Origin: Deltaproteobacteria bacterium
GTDB taxonomy: Bacteria > Desulfobacterota > Desulfobulbia > Desulfobulbales > Desulfobulbaceae
Assembly (NCBI GenBank): GCA_024280455.1
Contig: JAJRQC010000041.1
Coordinates: 1-40,358 of the forward strand
DNA: 40,358 nucleotides
Direction of reading: 5' to 3'
The notes below the pieces were generated by a model that was not told where the DNA came from, searched no databases, and saw only the letters and a program-made list of their open reading frames with translations. How positions within the stretch are numbered: position 1 is the first letter of the stretch; each line of letters opens with the position of its first letter. The translations under genes and the position numbers were made by a program. Shown here piece by piece: positions 1 through 7,406 of the stretch.

Positions 1-839
1 ACGACATCAAACCCGTCACTCACCCCAAACATCCACTCCGGGTCAAAGAAGCCAGTGGACGCATTCTGGTCATAAGGATCCCAGTCGGCAAGCTGTCTGG
101 CGGTTTTATTCTCCCAGCCATCGGCAATAAGCAGTTCACCCCTTTTTTTTCGTAACTGCTGATCTTCCAAATGCAACTTACGCTTGGTTTTCGGAGTTTT
201 GGCGGCAAAAATACGGTGGCGGATATTTTTTACTTCTTCCTCTAGTTTCTTAATTTCAGGATTGCCTATGGATATCTGTTGCTCCAGCTTTTCAATCCCA
301 ATCAGGGTATTGGCAGCGACAAATTTTGTTTCCAGGTTGGGTAATGGTCGGATACCAAAATTATCTTTACCCGGATCAACCTTTTGCTCCACCACCAGGG
401 AAATGAAAAAGCGGAGCTTGGAAATCTGCACGGCAATGGGCTGAATATCCACCCCGTAAATACAATTTTCTATCAAAAAAAGTTTCCGGGCATAATCCGG
501 GTCATTGATCTGTTGGTCAAAAGCCTCGTTAATCTCAATAAGTTTCTGTTTCCTTGCCTCTTTATCGTCCAGATGCAGGGCTGACTCCGTCTCAGAAATG
601 GCCTTTTCCAACTGCAATTCACGCCAGCGGTCATTCTCCGGATCCAGTTTCTGGAGAATATGCACCATCTTCTGCAGAATACCCATGGGAAAGGCACCGG
701 AACCGCAGGCCGGATCAAGAATGGTACAGCGATCCAGGGCTGCGATGATTTCTTTTTGCAGCGAGGAGTCGGCAAAAGGGTTGATTGGATCAAAGGAAAA
801 CAACTCATGGAGTTTGGTGTCAAGCTCGTCCTCCGCCAT
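1..839 (-). pseudogene. Type IIG-like adenine-specific DNA methyltransferase, 5'-truncated, runs off the left edge
   Basis: Read on the minus strand, the frame is open from about 945 to base 1 and shows a classic N6-adenine methylase core. The AdoMet motif I ILDPACGSGAFPMGIL is encoded around 670-725. It is followed by NCIYGVDIQPIAVQ (around 430-475), and the sequence runs toward the expected NPPY motif with FFDPEWMFGVSDGFDV at the window edge. Before motif I comes VTGWDMAEDELDTKLHELF, typical of the segment ahead of the methylase domain in Eco57I-like type IIG enzymes. The usual several-hundred-residue N-terminal nuclease and spacer region is missing: at about 853-885 the sequence switches into the ATPase remnant of the opposite strand. 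The first usable ATG is at 839. The C-terminal end and target-recognition domain lie outside the window. The family call is confident. Calling it a remnant rests on the missing N-terminus. Confidence 0.72.
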
Positions 840-854
840 ATCCCAGCCGGTGAC

Positions 855-1448
855 TCTCTTGAGCAGGTAAAGGAAGTGGGTCAGCTGGACCTGCTGGCCG
901 TTTTGCTTCAGGATAGAGTGGCCTCCCTGCTGTCGATCAATGCATTACGTGAAGATTTGTCGGCATCGCATGAGGCGGTTGATCGCTGGGTGCGGATTCT
1001 TGAAAATCTCTATTATTGTTTTCGGATCAGGCCATTTGCGGCAAAAAAAATAAAGGCCTTGAAAAAAGATCGAAAACTCTACCTCTGGGACTGGTCGTTA
1101 TGCCGGGACTCGGGGAGCAGGTTTGAAAATCTGGTAGCCTCCAATCTCCTGAAATATTGCCATTTTCTTGAGGACACTCTTGGTGATGATATGGAGTTAT
1201 GTTTTTTGCGCGACAATCATAAACGCGAGGTTGATTTTGTGGTTCTGCGCGACGGTAAACCGATTTTTGCGGTGGAATGTAAGGCCGGGGCGCAGGGAAT
1301 AGGCAGACATATCGCCTATTTTTCCAAACGTACGGAGATTCCGCATTTTTACCAGGTCCACATGGGGAACGACGATTATGAAATCTCCGACCTGCGAACA
1401 AGAGTGCTACCCTTTACCCGGTTTGCCGCTGAGGTGTTACAGGTATAG
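855..1448 (+). pseudogene. 3' half of a DUF4143-type ATPase gene (diverged duplicate of the gene at 16522-17655)
   Basis: The encoded protein from SLEQVK onward matches residues 180-377 of the intact ATPase downstream nearly residue for residue, ending in the same FTRFAAEVLQV and stop. The N-terminal 179 residues, which carry Walker A and Walker B in the intact copy, are absent. They are replaced by methyltransferase sequence of the opposite strand, so this copy cannot be a working ATPase. Differences are scattered substitutions plus one codon indel near GAQGIGRH versus GARGISKH, so the duplication is not fresh. An upstream in-frame extension to 660 is only the antisense of the methylase. It is the left half of a direct repeat that brackets the CRISPR-Cas island. 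Confidence 0.85.
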
Positions 1449-1471
1449 GCGGGCATTCCCTGCGACATTTC

Positions 1472-2095
1472 AATTGTACTAAGATCATTCTTGTGGGCGA
1501 GGATGGGCAGAAACAGGGCGGCCAGTTCTTCAAACTGCGCATCCAGCGGATCCTGACCGTGCAGGGCTATGGAGTAGGCAGGATCTTCTTCTTCACCCCG
1601 GTAATAGCCGGAATATCAGGTTTTGCGGGCGGCGTTTATGGCAGCGGTTTCTGTTTTGGCTTTTGCCCGGGCATAGCTGGTTTCGGGATAAAAGTGGAGC
1701 GGCTCGGAGAGCCCCTGTCGGTAGTAGCGGAGAAAGGGTGTAAGCTCGGCTGCCGGATCCTCTACCGCCCGGAAGCAGACTGCGGTGTCGGTGGCCACGT
1801 GGATTGAAACCTGTTCAACTCCTTTGGGCCGGAGCAGGCAGAGCACCAGGTGGCCGATCCAGAGCTGGAGGAGGTCTCTGGCTTTAAGTTTTGCCGGTCG
1901 ATAGCTGACTCTGCCGTTGAAGTAGAAGGTGGTCAACGTACCCGAAGCCGGAAGTCGAAACCTGCAGGAGACGATACCGGACAACTCCAGCATGGTCTTG
2001 TTTCGGGTTCCCTTTCTCAACTCAACCTGCAGTTCTACGGTTCCCTCCCTTCCGGCTGTCCCTGCCCGCTCTACGGGTAACGGGTCTTCAATTTT
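1472..2095 (-). pseudogene. recC 3'-end fragment (exodeoxyribonuclease V gamma chain remnant)
   Basis: The minus strand encodes a RecC C-terminal segment: GRVSYRPAKLKARDLLQLW, then PLHFYPETSYARAKAKTETA, then GYYRGEEEDPAYSIALHG. It is clearly homologous to the end of the intact recC at 17677-20871. Two lesions show decay. A TGA replaces the tryptophan codon of ARKTWYSGYY at about 1616, and a 4-base deletion near 1472 removes the native stop. The upstream half (ELSGIVSCRFRLPASG) is much more diverged from the resident recC than the last 150 residues are, so it may descend from a different recC allele rather than from a local copy. Position and orientation relative to the ATPase fragment repeat the intact pair. 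Confidence 0.85.
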
Positions 2096-2123
2096 TAATT
2101 CTACTTTGTCATATTTTATTTCT

Positions 2124-2240
2124 CCGTCATCCCCGCATGCTTTTGGCGGGGATCCAGGATGTTTCCAGCGCACTGGATCCCCGATAACTACCTTCGAGGA
2201 TGACGAGGAACTCGTTATTGTCTATTCCTTAATTAATTCT
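2124..2240. repeat. Palindromic interspersed repeat, copy 1 (distal to CRISPR array 1)
   Basis: A 117-base element begins CCGTCATCCCCGC and carries GAGGATGACG near 2196-2205, giving terminal inverted repeats (CGTCATCC/GGATGACG). Internal complementary blocks GGGGATCCAG and CTGGATCCCC would fold into a long hairpin. The same element lies at 6731-6847 with one mismatch. It resembles the widespread CGTCATTCCCGC-type palindromic repeats of many proteobacteria. It abuts the degenerate, leader-distal repeat of array 1. Confidence 0.85.
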
Positions 2241-2873
2241 TCAACCCCGTTCCAAAACCGGTCAACTCCGCAACAAAACAGGAGAAAATGTATGAGTGAG
2301 TCAGTGAAATTAAAGTTTTAACCCCGTTCCAAAACCGGTCAACTCCGCAACTTTCAATGTCAATGCTATAGACACAATCTGGCTGACGGTTTTAACCCCG
2401 TTCCAAAACCGGTCAACTCCGCAACGGCCAACCTGAGCAGGGCCGACCTGAGCAGGGCCGTTTTAACCCCGTTCCAAAACCGGACAACTCCGCAACAGAG
2501 TTCAATATTTTTGTCGAGATAACTGATGCCATTGGTTTTAACCCCGTTCCAAAACCGGTCAACTCCGCAACGATTGATGACGTCATTGCCCTGGGCACGG
2601 ATTTCAGCGTTTTAACCCCGTTCCAAAACCGGTCAACTCCGCAACCCGGTAAGAGAACTGTCGGAGGAATGTGATGTCCAGCACTAGTTTTAACCCCGTT
2701 CCAAAACCGGTCAACTCCGCAACTTCGGTACTTTTCCTGTTTGCCGATAAACTGATTCAAGTTTTAACCCCGTTCCAAAACCGGTCAACTCCGCAACACA
2801 TGACAACGCTTGCGACTACTGGAGCGGTAAGCTTGTGTTTTAACCCCGTTCCAAAACCGGTCAACTCCGCAAC
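2238..2873 (-). CRISPR. CRISPR array 1: nine 37-nt repeats, eight spacers of 34-41 nt
   Basis: Plus-strand repeats begin GTTTTAACCCCGTTCC and end CGGTCAACTCCGCAAC. They start at 2238, 2315, 2389, 2460, 2535, 2609, 2687, 2761 and 2837. Spacers are 40, 37, 34, 38, 37, 41, 37 and 39 nt. The leftmost repeat is degenerate in its first bases (TCTTCAACCCC), as expected for the leader-distal end, and a conserved AT-richer leader lies on the right, so transcription is assigned to the minus strand. In that direction the repeat ends GTTAAAAC, a plausible 8-nt crRNA 5' tag of the type III kind. The repeat starting at 2460 carries one substitution (GGACAACTCC). Open frames through the array are repeat translations, not genes. 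Confidence 0.98.
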
Positions 2874-3130
2874 AGTACCCTTTTTTTCTGTTGCCTTTTC
2901 AACCGGTTAGCCGGTCATTTGCGGCCCGTGCCCTTTCGGCACCCCTGCCGTCACCCTTCATGCCCCTGAAAACACCAATTTCTTCAATGATTTCAACGTG
3001 CAGCCCGTCTCGCCCTGAGATGTTGATGTATCTTGCTGATTAAACGTTATTTTTTGTAGTTTGCCTCCTCTTTTGGTCGAGCCCGGAAATGACGAGCCGT
3101 TGTTGTTGATATTCTTAAGATTTTGTTTTT
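2874..3130 (-). promoter_or_regulatory. CRISPR leader 1
   Basis: Directly next to the last intact repeat, this stretch aligns along about 250 bases with the sequence beside array 2 (7407-7660). The first 43 bases (AGTACCCTTTTTTTCTGTTG onward) are identical and later blocks such as CAATGATTTCAACGTG are conserved. Two small hairpins are visible: ACCGG-TTAG-CCGGT and GTGCC-CTTTC-GGCAC. The leader sits between cas2b and array 1, so read-through from the adaptation genes is possible. No clear sigma-70 promoter was recognised. Confidence 0.8.
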
Positions 3131-3135
3131 TTCCG

Positions 3136-3167
3136 TCCTACAGGAAAGAAATCCTACAGGAAAGAAA
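3136..3167. repeat. Tandem 16-bp direct repeat just after cas2b
   Basis: TCCTACAGGAAAGAAA occurs twice head to tail, immediately downstream of the cas2b stop on the minus strand. No role is apparent. It probably arose by slippage. Confidence 0.9.
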
Positions 3168-3174
3168 TTGTATA

Positions 3175-3456
3175 TTACAGCATGGTAAACTCAGGGTCAA
3201 AGGTTACCTGGCCGGGTCCGTCAATGGTGATACCTTCCACGTCTTTTACACAGAGAAAATAGTAGCGCACCTGATCCTGGTCTTCATCAATCCATTTCGC
3301 CAGCCGTTGCTGCAGTTCCGTGAGCTGTTCCCGGTTGAGATGGCATTCGAAGATACTTTTCTGCACCCTGGCCCCGAAGTTACCAAGCTCACGTGCCACC
3401 CGGTACAACCGTTTGTTGTCACAGACATCAAAGCAGACAACCACCATTTCCGTCAT
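3175..3456 (-). CDS. cas2: Cas2 (second, intact copy)
   Basis: This 93-residue protein has the Cas2 ferredoxin-like start TEMVVVCFDVCDNKRLYRVA, with the conserved aspartate at residue 10 ending the first strand. The helix REL-NFGARVQKSIFECHL follows, and then the RYYFLC strand. Length is normal for Cas2, the structural core of the Cas1-Cas2 spacer integrase. Its ATG overlaps the stop of the upstream cas2a frame by four bases (ATGA), implying translational coupling in an RT-cas1/cas2a/cas2b operon. It is the only undamaged Cas2 here and is therefore the likelier partner of RT-Cas1. Confidence 0.95.
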   Translation of the reverse strand: MTEMVVVCFDVCDNKRLYRVARELGNFGARVQKSIFECHLNREQLTELQQRLAKWIDEDQDQVRYYFLCVKDVEGITIDGPGQVTFDPEFTML

Positions 3457-3730
3457 AACAAAAAGTACTCCGGGTTTTGTGTTTCCACGCCCTGGCCCTG
3501 GCGAATAATTTTATCTCTGCACCAGGCGCAGAGCGGGTACCAGCGGATAGAATCGCCCGGTTCGATTAAGCCGGTTACCTGGGTCTGTAGTTCATGTTTT
3601 TTTTATTGGCCAGGAAACATTCAAAAACACTGTACTGCACCCGTGTTCCATGGTTGGTCAGGGCCTTGCGTACCTCCCTGCGAATCTTATCATCGCTGAT
3701 ATCATAGGCGACCATCCACAACCGGCTCAT
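3453..3730 (-). pseudogene. cas2: Cas2 (first copy), split by a frameshift in an A8 run
   Basis: The frame starting at 3730 reads MSRLWMVAYDISDDK, with Cas2 Asp10, continues RVQYSVFECFLANKK, and then hits a stop. After eight A residues (T8 at 3597-3604 on the plus strand) the -1 frame continues as a convincing Cas2 tail: HELQTQVTGLIEPGDSIRWYPL and GVETQNPEYFLL, stopping at 3453. Joined, it makes about 92 residues, normal for Cas2. The ATG overlaps the RT-cas1 stop (ATGA), and the restored frame's stop overlaps the cas2b ATG (ATGA). That gene-perfect spacing argues the -1 frame is real. It could be a mutation, a homopolymer sequencing error, or slippage-dependent expression. The two Cas2 copies are quite different in sequence, so they are not a recent duplication. 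Confidence 0.85.
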
Positions 3731-5847
3731 CGTAGCACCATTGCCTTATATTGCGACTTACGCCCCTGGATGACGGAAGCCAGGTGATATATCTGATGTT
3801 CCAGGCAGCGCCGGTAATCAAGCTGCAGGCCGCTGACCGGGTGTTGTATCGGCGCGTTCATTTTCTTTTCAAGCTCTCGGATGAAGAGCTTGCGGGCCCG
3901 GCTGCTCAGCAGGCAACCCCGTCCCGCTGAATCGGAAGAAGTAAACTGTACCGGAGTCACCCGCCTGTTAAAAACCAGCTTGAGGACAACGGTATCGACA
4001 ATGACGGCTCGAAATTCTTCAATCATATCCGAAACAAGGGCTGGATGACCGGCCCGGATGGGATGGAGAAAGCCCACATGCGGATTCAGGCCACGGCTGC
4101 GGAGAAAAGAGTAGATGTTGTAGTAGAGCAGGGTGTAGCCATAGGACAACATGGCGTTGACCGGGTCTCCCGGCGGTTGCCGGGTGCGGCCGTTAAAGCG
4201 CCAGTCAGGGTCAAGGGAAGAGGAAAGAGCCCCAAAATACAAGCGGGCGGCGGTACCCTCATGACCGCGCAGACTGTCCAGCTCAGTCACACTGCCGAGC
4301 TTACTCAGAATTGCCTGTAACCGTCCGGCGGCTTTACGGCAGTACGGCAGGTTGCGTCTCCGGCTGTAACGCAGAAGAATGACCCGGCAGTTGGCAATCT
4401 TGCCGCGGATGAATTCCCGGGCCAGGTCAACGCAGAAACCAGGGTCCTGGGCCCGGTTGAACTGATCGCGGTGCAGGAGAACGGGGTCGGTGGAAAAGCC
4501 GGCGATGACACCATAAAACCGTCCGTGCCCGGAAAGCAGGTAAATGGGGATTTTTGTCTGCAGACAAAAATCCATGGTCTGGGTGGTGATCTGGGCATTG
4601 CCGAAAATCATGATCTGATCCACTTTGATCGCCGGTATCCGCTGGATAATTTCGCCTCTTTTCTTAAGGACAAAACGTTCCGACTCCTTGGCCAGCACAT
4701 AGCCGTGTTCAAGGACGTAAAGCGTCCGCAGCCTGGGGTCAAGTTCCGCCGGAGTTTTTTTAATTTCCTTTTCGTCAACCGGCGCTTCAAGGGGCATGAC
4801 CTGCTCTATCTGTTCCGGAAAATCTCCCGCCTCAACACCCGCCTCGGCAAAGGCCAGTACCATCTCTGATTTCGGCCTTGACGACTCCACCTGTTGTTTT
4901 GTCTTTTCGGTCGGGCCGGGAAGTTGAACCGGGATTTCGGCCAGGGTCTGCAGGTCAAAGGATAGCTGTACTGCAGCCGGATATTTTGCCTTGATAGCCA
5001 GTGAACGGACAAATTCCACCCCGAGAAAGCGGAATCCGTGCTTAAAGTCAATGACCTGTGTTTTTGCCGGGTTCAGTCGCAGGCGCAGAGATTCCAGAAC
5101 TTCAGCAGTAAACTCCAGCGCCTTGTCCGCCGCCTTTTTCCGGCGGCAGAGGATAAGAAAATCATCGGCAAATCGGACAAGGCGCAAGTCCTTGTCCAAC
5201 ATGGCCTCGTCGAGTTGATCCAGATAGAGATTGGCCAGAAGGGGGGAAAGCGGCGAGCCCTGGGGTACGCCCTTGTGCAACCGGAAGCGGTGGTTTCCAT
5301 CCACCACGTCGGCGGCAATCCAGATGCGGATAAGGCGGAGAATGGCCGGGTCTATCACCAGTTTTTCCACTTCGGTAAGGAGGCGGGAATGATCAATTTC
5401 ATCAAAAAATGAATGAATGTCAATATCTGCAACCCAGGTGAACCCTTCATCCCGCAACCGTTGCACCCGGTTGACGGCCATGTCACCCGAACGGCCTGGC
5501 CGGTAGGCATAGCTGCATTCTTCAAATTCGGCCTCAAACAGCGGGGTCAGCGCCAGGGCAACGGCGGTATGGAGTATCCGGTCGCGCACTGCGGGGATGG
5601 AAAGGCTGCGCAGACCATGGCCGCTTTTTTTCGGGACATGAACACGTAACAATGGCTGCGGCCGGTAGGTCCGGTAGATAACCTCGTCACGGAGCAAGGC
5701 CAGACCAGACATCAGGTGCGATTCAAAATCGGCTGTGGTTTCACGGTCAATACCGGCACAACCCTTATTGGCCCGTACCTTGTACCAGGCCTGCAGCAGG
5801 TTGTGGTCGGCTAGAACCTGTTCAATGGTGATCGTCTGTTCAACCAT
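3727..5847 (-). CDS. cas1: Reverse transcriptase-Cas1 fusion protein
   Basis: The protein has 706 residues. Residues about 15-280 are a group II intron-like reverse transcriptase: YAYRPGRSGDMA, then DIDIHSFFDEIDH (catalytic Asp141), KGVPQGSPLSPLLANLYLD, and RFADDFLILC with the FADD box at 226-229 in place of YADD. A linker of about 85 residues (285-370) precedes a complete Cas1 domain (372-700). Its expected metal ligands are visible: Glu530 in RGHEGTAARLYF, His595 in VGFLHP and Asp607 in ALVSDMIEEF. There is no N-terminal Cas6 domain, unlike the three-part Marinomonas protein, and a separate cas6 lies at 15194. RT-Cas1 proteins of type III systems acquire spacers from RNA as well as DNA (known for the family). 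The start ATG follows GGGGG about five bases upstream. The gene overlaps cas2a by four bases and lies 60 bases after the toxin gene. Confidence 0.97.
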   Translation of the reverse strand: MVEQTITIEQVLADHNLLQAWYKVRANKGCAGIDRETTADFESHLMSGLALLRDEVIYRTYRPQPLLRVHVPKKSGHGLRSLSIPAVRDRILHTAVALALTPLFEAEFEECSYAYRPGRSGDMAVNRVQRLRDEGFTWVADIDIHSFFDEIDHSRLLTEVEKLVIDPAILRLIRIWIAADVVDGNHRFRLHKGVPQGSPLSPLLANLYLDQLDEAMLDKDLRLVRFADDFLILCRRKKAADKALEFTAEVLESLRLRLNPAKTQVIDFKHGFRFLGVEFVRSLAIKAKYPAAVQLSFDLQTLAEIPVQLPGPTEKTKQQVESSRPKSEMVLAFAEAGVEAGDFPEQIEQVMPLEAPVDEKEIKKTPAELDPRLRTLYVLEHGYVLAKESERFVLKKRGEIIQRIPAIKVDQIMIFGNAQITTQTMDFCLQTKIPIYLLSGHGRFYGVIAGFSTDPVLLHRDQFNRAQDPGFCVDLAREFIRGKIANCRVILLRYSRRRNLPYCRKAAGRLQAILSKLGSVTELDSLRGHEGTAARLYFGALSSSLDPDWRFNGRTRQPPGDPVNAMLSYGYTLLYYNIYSFLRSRGLNPHVGFLHPIRAGHPALVSDMIEEFRAVIVDTVVLKLVFNRRVTPVQFTSSDSAGRGCLLSSRARKLFIRELEKKMNAPIQHPVSGLQLDYRRCLEHQIYHLASVIQGRKSQYKAMVLR

Positions 5848-5907
5848 GGAACCCCCAATTCAATGAGCGTGCGACTGAGCCGGTTGCCGGTGGTGGAGAT
5901 CGGTCGT

Positions 5908-6342
5908 TTACAGCTCCTCGACAAGAATAACGGGAATAGCGTTAAATCGCTTCCATTCCCGGTCATTGGTTACGATATAATCGGCACCGCAGGCAATGGC
6001 AGTGCCCAGCTGTATGGCATCCGGCGTCTTGAAACCGTATTGCGCCCGCAAGGTTACGGCCTGATCCGCAATATTCAGGTCAAGCGGAAACAGGCTGATG
6101 TTTTCCGAATGAGCGAGATAATTCCGGTATTTCAGAACCAGTTGATGTTCACCGATCCTTGCCGGCTGTGTAGTTAATTCGATATAGGTAATCATGGACG
6201 TGATGACTTGGGCGGATGTGGAATAGACCTGATCAAAAAAACGTTCCATGAAGGGAAAATAGTCCGGGTGACGTACAAAAAAATAGATAAAGGGCGAGGT
6301 GTCGAGAAAAAGAATATGGTCGGATTGCAGTTCTACTCCCAT
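5908..6342 (-). CDS. PIN-domain toxin (VapC-like ribonuclease)
   Basis: This 144-residue PIN-domain protein carries the expected acidic quartet: Asp14 in LFLDTSPFIYFF, Glu55 in ITYIELTT, Asp108 in KTPDAIQLGTA and Asp127 in YIVTNDREW. PIN toxins of the VapC class cleave RNA, and the partner antitoxin masks the active site. The start overlaps the antitoxin stop by ten bases, the usual arrangement for VapBC pairs. The next gene on the same strand, 60 bases on, is RT-cas1, with no obvious terminator between them. The target RNA cannot be predicted. Confidence 0.92.
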   Translation of the reverse strand: MGVELQSDHILFLDTSPFIYFFVRHPDYFPFMERFFDQVYSTSAQVITSMITYIELTTQPARIGEHQLVLKYRNYLAHSENISLFPLDLNIADQAVTLRAQYGFKTPDAIQLGTAIACGADYIVTNDREWKRFNAIPVILVEEL

Positions 6343-6587
6343 TCCCTGCGCTCCCGGCGAAGATATTTGTCCACGTCTATATCCTTCCAGATTTCTCTTC
6401 CCAACCCGGCGGCCTTGCGGAAATCCATTTTCCCGTGATGTTGTTGTTCCTGCTGCTCAATGGGCAGAAGTCGGGCAATTTTTTTACCGGCCCGTTCAAT
6501 GATAATTTCCTCCCGGCGTAAAGAAACCCTGTTCAAGAGTTCGCCAAATTTTTTTCTGGCCTCCATCGCGGATACCGATTGCAACAT
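6333..6587 (-). CDS. Antitoxin, Phd/YefM-like
   Basis: A short protein of 84 residues begins MLQSVSAMEARKKFGELLNRV, the typical start of Phd/YefM-type antitoxins with an N-terminal DNA-binding fold. It continues IIIERAGKKIARLLPIE and has a charged C-terminal tail for toxin binding. The ATG at 6587 is chosen because GGAGG lies about six bases upstream. A longer frame from 6620 would start inside the operator palindrome. Such antitoxins normally autorepress, and a perfect palindrome sits right upstream. Confidence 0.88.
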   Translation of the reverse strand: MLQSVSAMEARKKFGELLNRVSLRREEIIIERAGKKIARLLPIEQQEQQHHGKMDFRKAAGLGREIWKDIDVDKYLRRERREWE

Positions 6588-6598
6588 ATTTAGCCTCC

Positions 6599-6651
6599 AT
6601 AATTGATATAACCATATCAATTATGATAACCGATAAGATCGGAGGAATCAA
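6599..6651 (-). promoter_or_regulatory. Promoter and operator of the toxin-antitoxin (and perhaps adaptation) operon
   Basis: A perfect inverted repeat with 11-base arms (ATAATTGATAT and its complement, 4-base AACC spacer) covers 6599-6624, just upstream of the antitoxin ribosome-binding site. On the minus strand a -35-like TTGATT (6646-6651) and a -10-like TATCAT (6623-6628) are 17 bases apart. The palindrome touches the -10 box, as expected for an autorepression operator. It is the only good promoter seen ahead of the genes down to cas2b. Confidence 0.65.
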
Positions 6652-6654
6652 GTC

Positions 6655-6720
6655 TGCCCCGTATCAAAACCGGTCAGCGTACCGGAAACTGAAGGAGAGG
6701 ATACCGGACAACTCCGGCAT
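6655..6720. other. Degenerate CRISPR-repeat-like and recC-like relic beyond array 2
   Basis: GCCCCGTATCAAAACCGGTC near 6656 resembles the middle of the CRISPR repeat (CCCCGTTCCAAAACCGGTC). The following AGGATACCGGACAACTCCGG near 6698 also resembles the recC fragment at about 1972-1990 (ACGATACCGGACAACTCCAG). It reads either as worn-out terminal repeats or as a scrap of the recC-side flank carried with the array. The resemblance is short. Confidence 0.4.
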
Positions 6721-6730
6721 ATTTTTTTTT

Positions 6731-6847
6731 CCGTCATCCCCGCATGCTTTTGGCGGGGATCCAGGACGTTTCCAGCGCACTGGATCCCCGATAACTACCT
6801 TCGAGGATGACGAGGAACTCGTTATTGTCTATTCCTTAATTAATTCT
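6731..6847. repeat. Palindromic interspersed repeat, copy 2 (distal to CRISPR array 2)
   Basis: This is the same 117-base element as at 2124-2240 with one base different (GGACGTTTCC versus GGATGTTTCC). It includes the CGTCATCC/GGATGACG ends and the common tail TCGTTATTGTCTATTCC. It again lies at the leader-distal end of an array. A short duplication of the AATTCT tail separates it from the first degenerate repeat. Confidence 0.85.
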
Positions 6848-6851
6848 TAAT

Positions 6852-7406
6852 TCTCCAGCCCCGTTCCAAAACCGGTCAACTCCGCAACTATCAGTGGAAG
6901 GTGGAGATTGAAATTATTAAAGAACTGTTTTAACCCCGTTCCAAAACCGGTCAACTCCGCAACCCTTTCCGGATCCTGTAGCCACGGTTGGTGCCCCTGT
7001 GTTTTACCCCCGTTCCAAAACCGGTCAACTCCGCAACTTATTCCCTGGATAGGGGAAAGAGATTCCTTGATTAAGTTTTAACCCCGTTCCAAAACCGGTC
7101 AACTCCGCAACCGTACAAAAGATAAATACGTATAACCAAAAGATACAGGTTTTAACCCCGTTCCAAAACCGGTCAACTCCGCAACAAGAGAGACTTATCC
7201 CTTTGTTGCTGGATATGCGTGTTTTAACCCCGTTCCAAAACCGGTCAACTCCGCAACGGGCTGAAAAGTTTTGTAAAAAAAATTTGGAATAACACGTTTT
7301 AACCCCGTTCCAAAACCGGTCAACTCCGCAACATTAATCGGTAACGTCGGCCTGGGCTAAACCGAAACAGTTTTAACCCCGTTCCAAAACCGGTCAACTC
7401 CGCAAC
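6852..7406 (-). CRISPR. CRISPR array 2: eight 37-nt repeats, seven spacers of 35-38 nt
   Basis: The repeat is the same as in array 1. Repeats start at 6852, 6927, 7001, 7075, 7149, 7221, 7296 and 7370, and spacers are 38, 37, 37, 37, 37, 35 and 38-37 nt. The leftmost repeat is degenerate (TCTCCAGCCCC) and the one at 7001 has a C for A (GTTTTACCCCC). The conserved leader is on the right, so the array reads on the minus strand, downstream of the effector operon. By eye no spacer is shared with array 1. Confidence 0.98.

Noticed and set aside
1614-1618. TGA in the recC fragment as a selenocysteine codon, given selC in the window
   Set aside because: It replaces a tryptophan codon kept in the intact copy, and the fragment has a second lesion, so it is a decayed gene.
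2413-2910. Open frames running through CRISPR array 1
   Set aside because: The peptides are periodic translations of the 37-nt repeat.
3061-3699. 212-codon plus-strand frame over both cas2 genes
   Set aside because: It is antisense to two well-supported Cas2 genes in an overlapping operon and shows no domain of its own.
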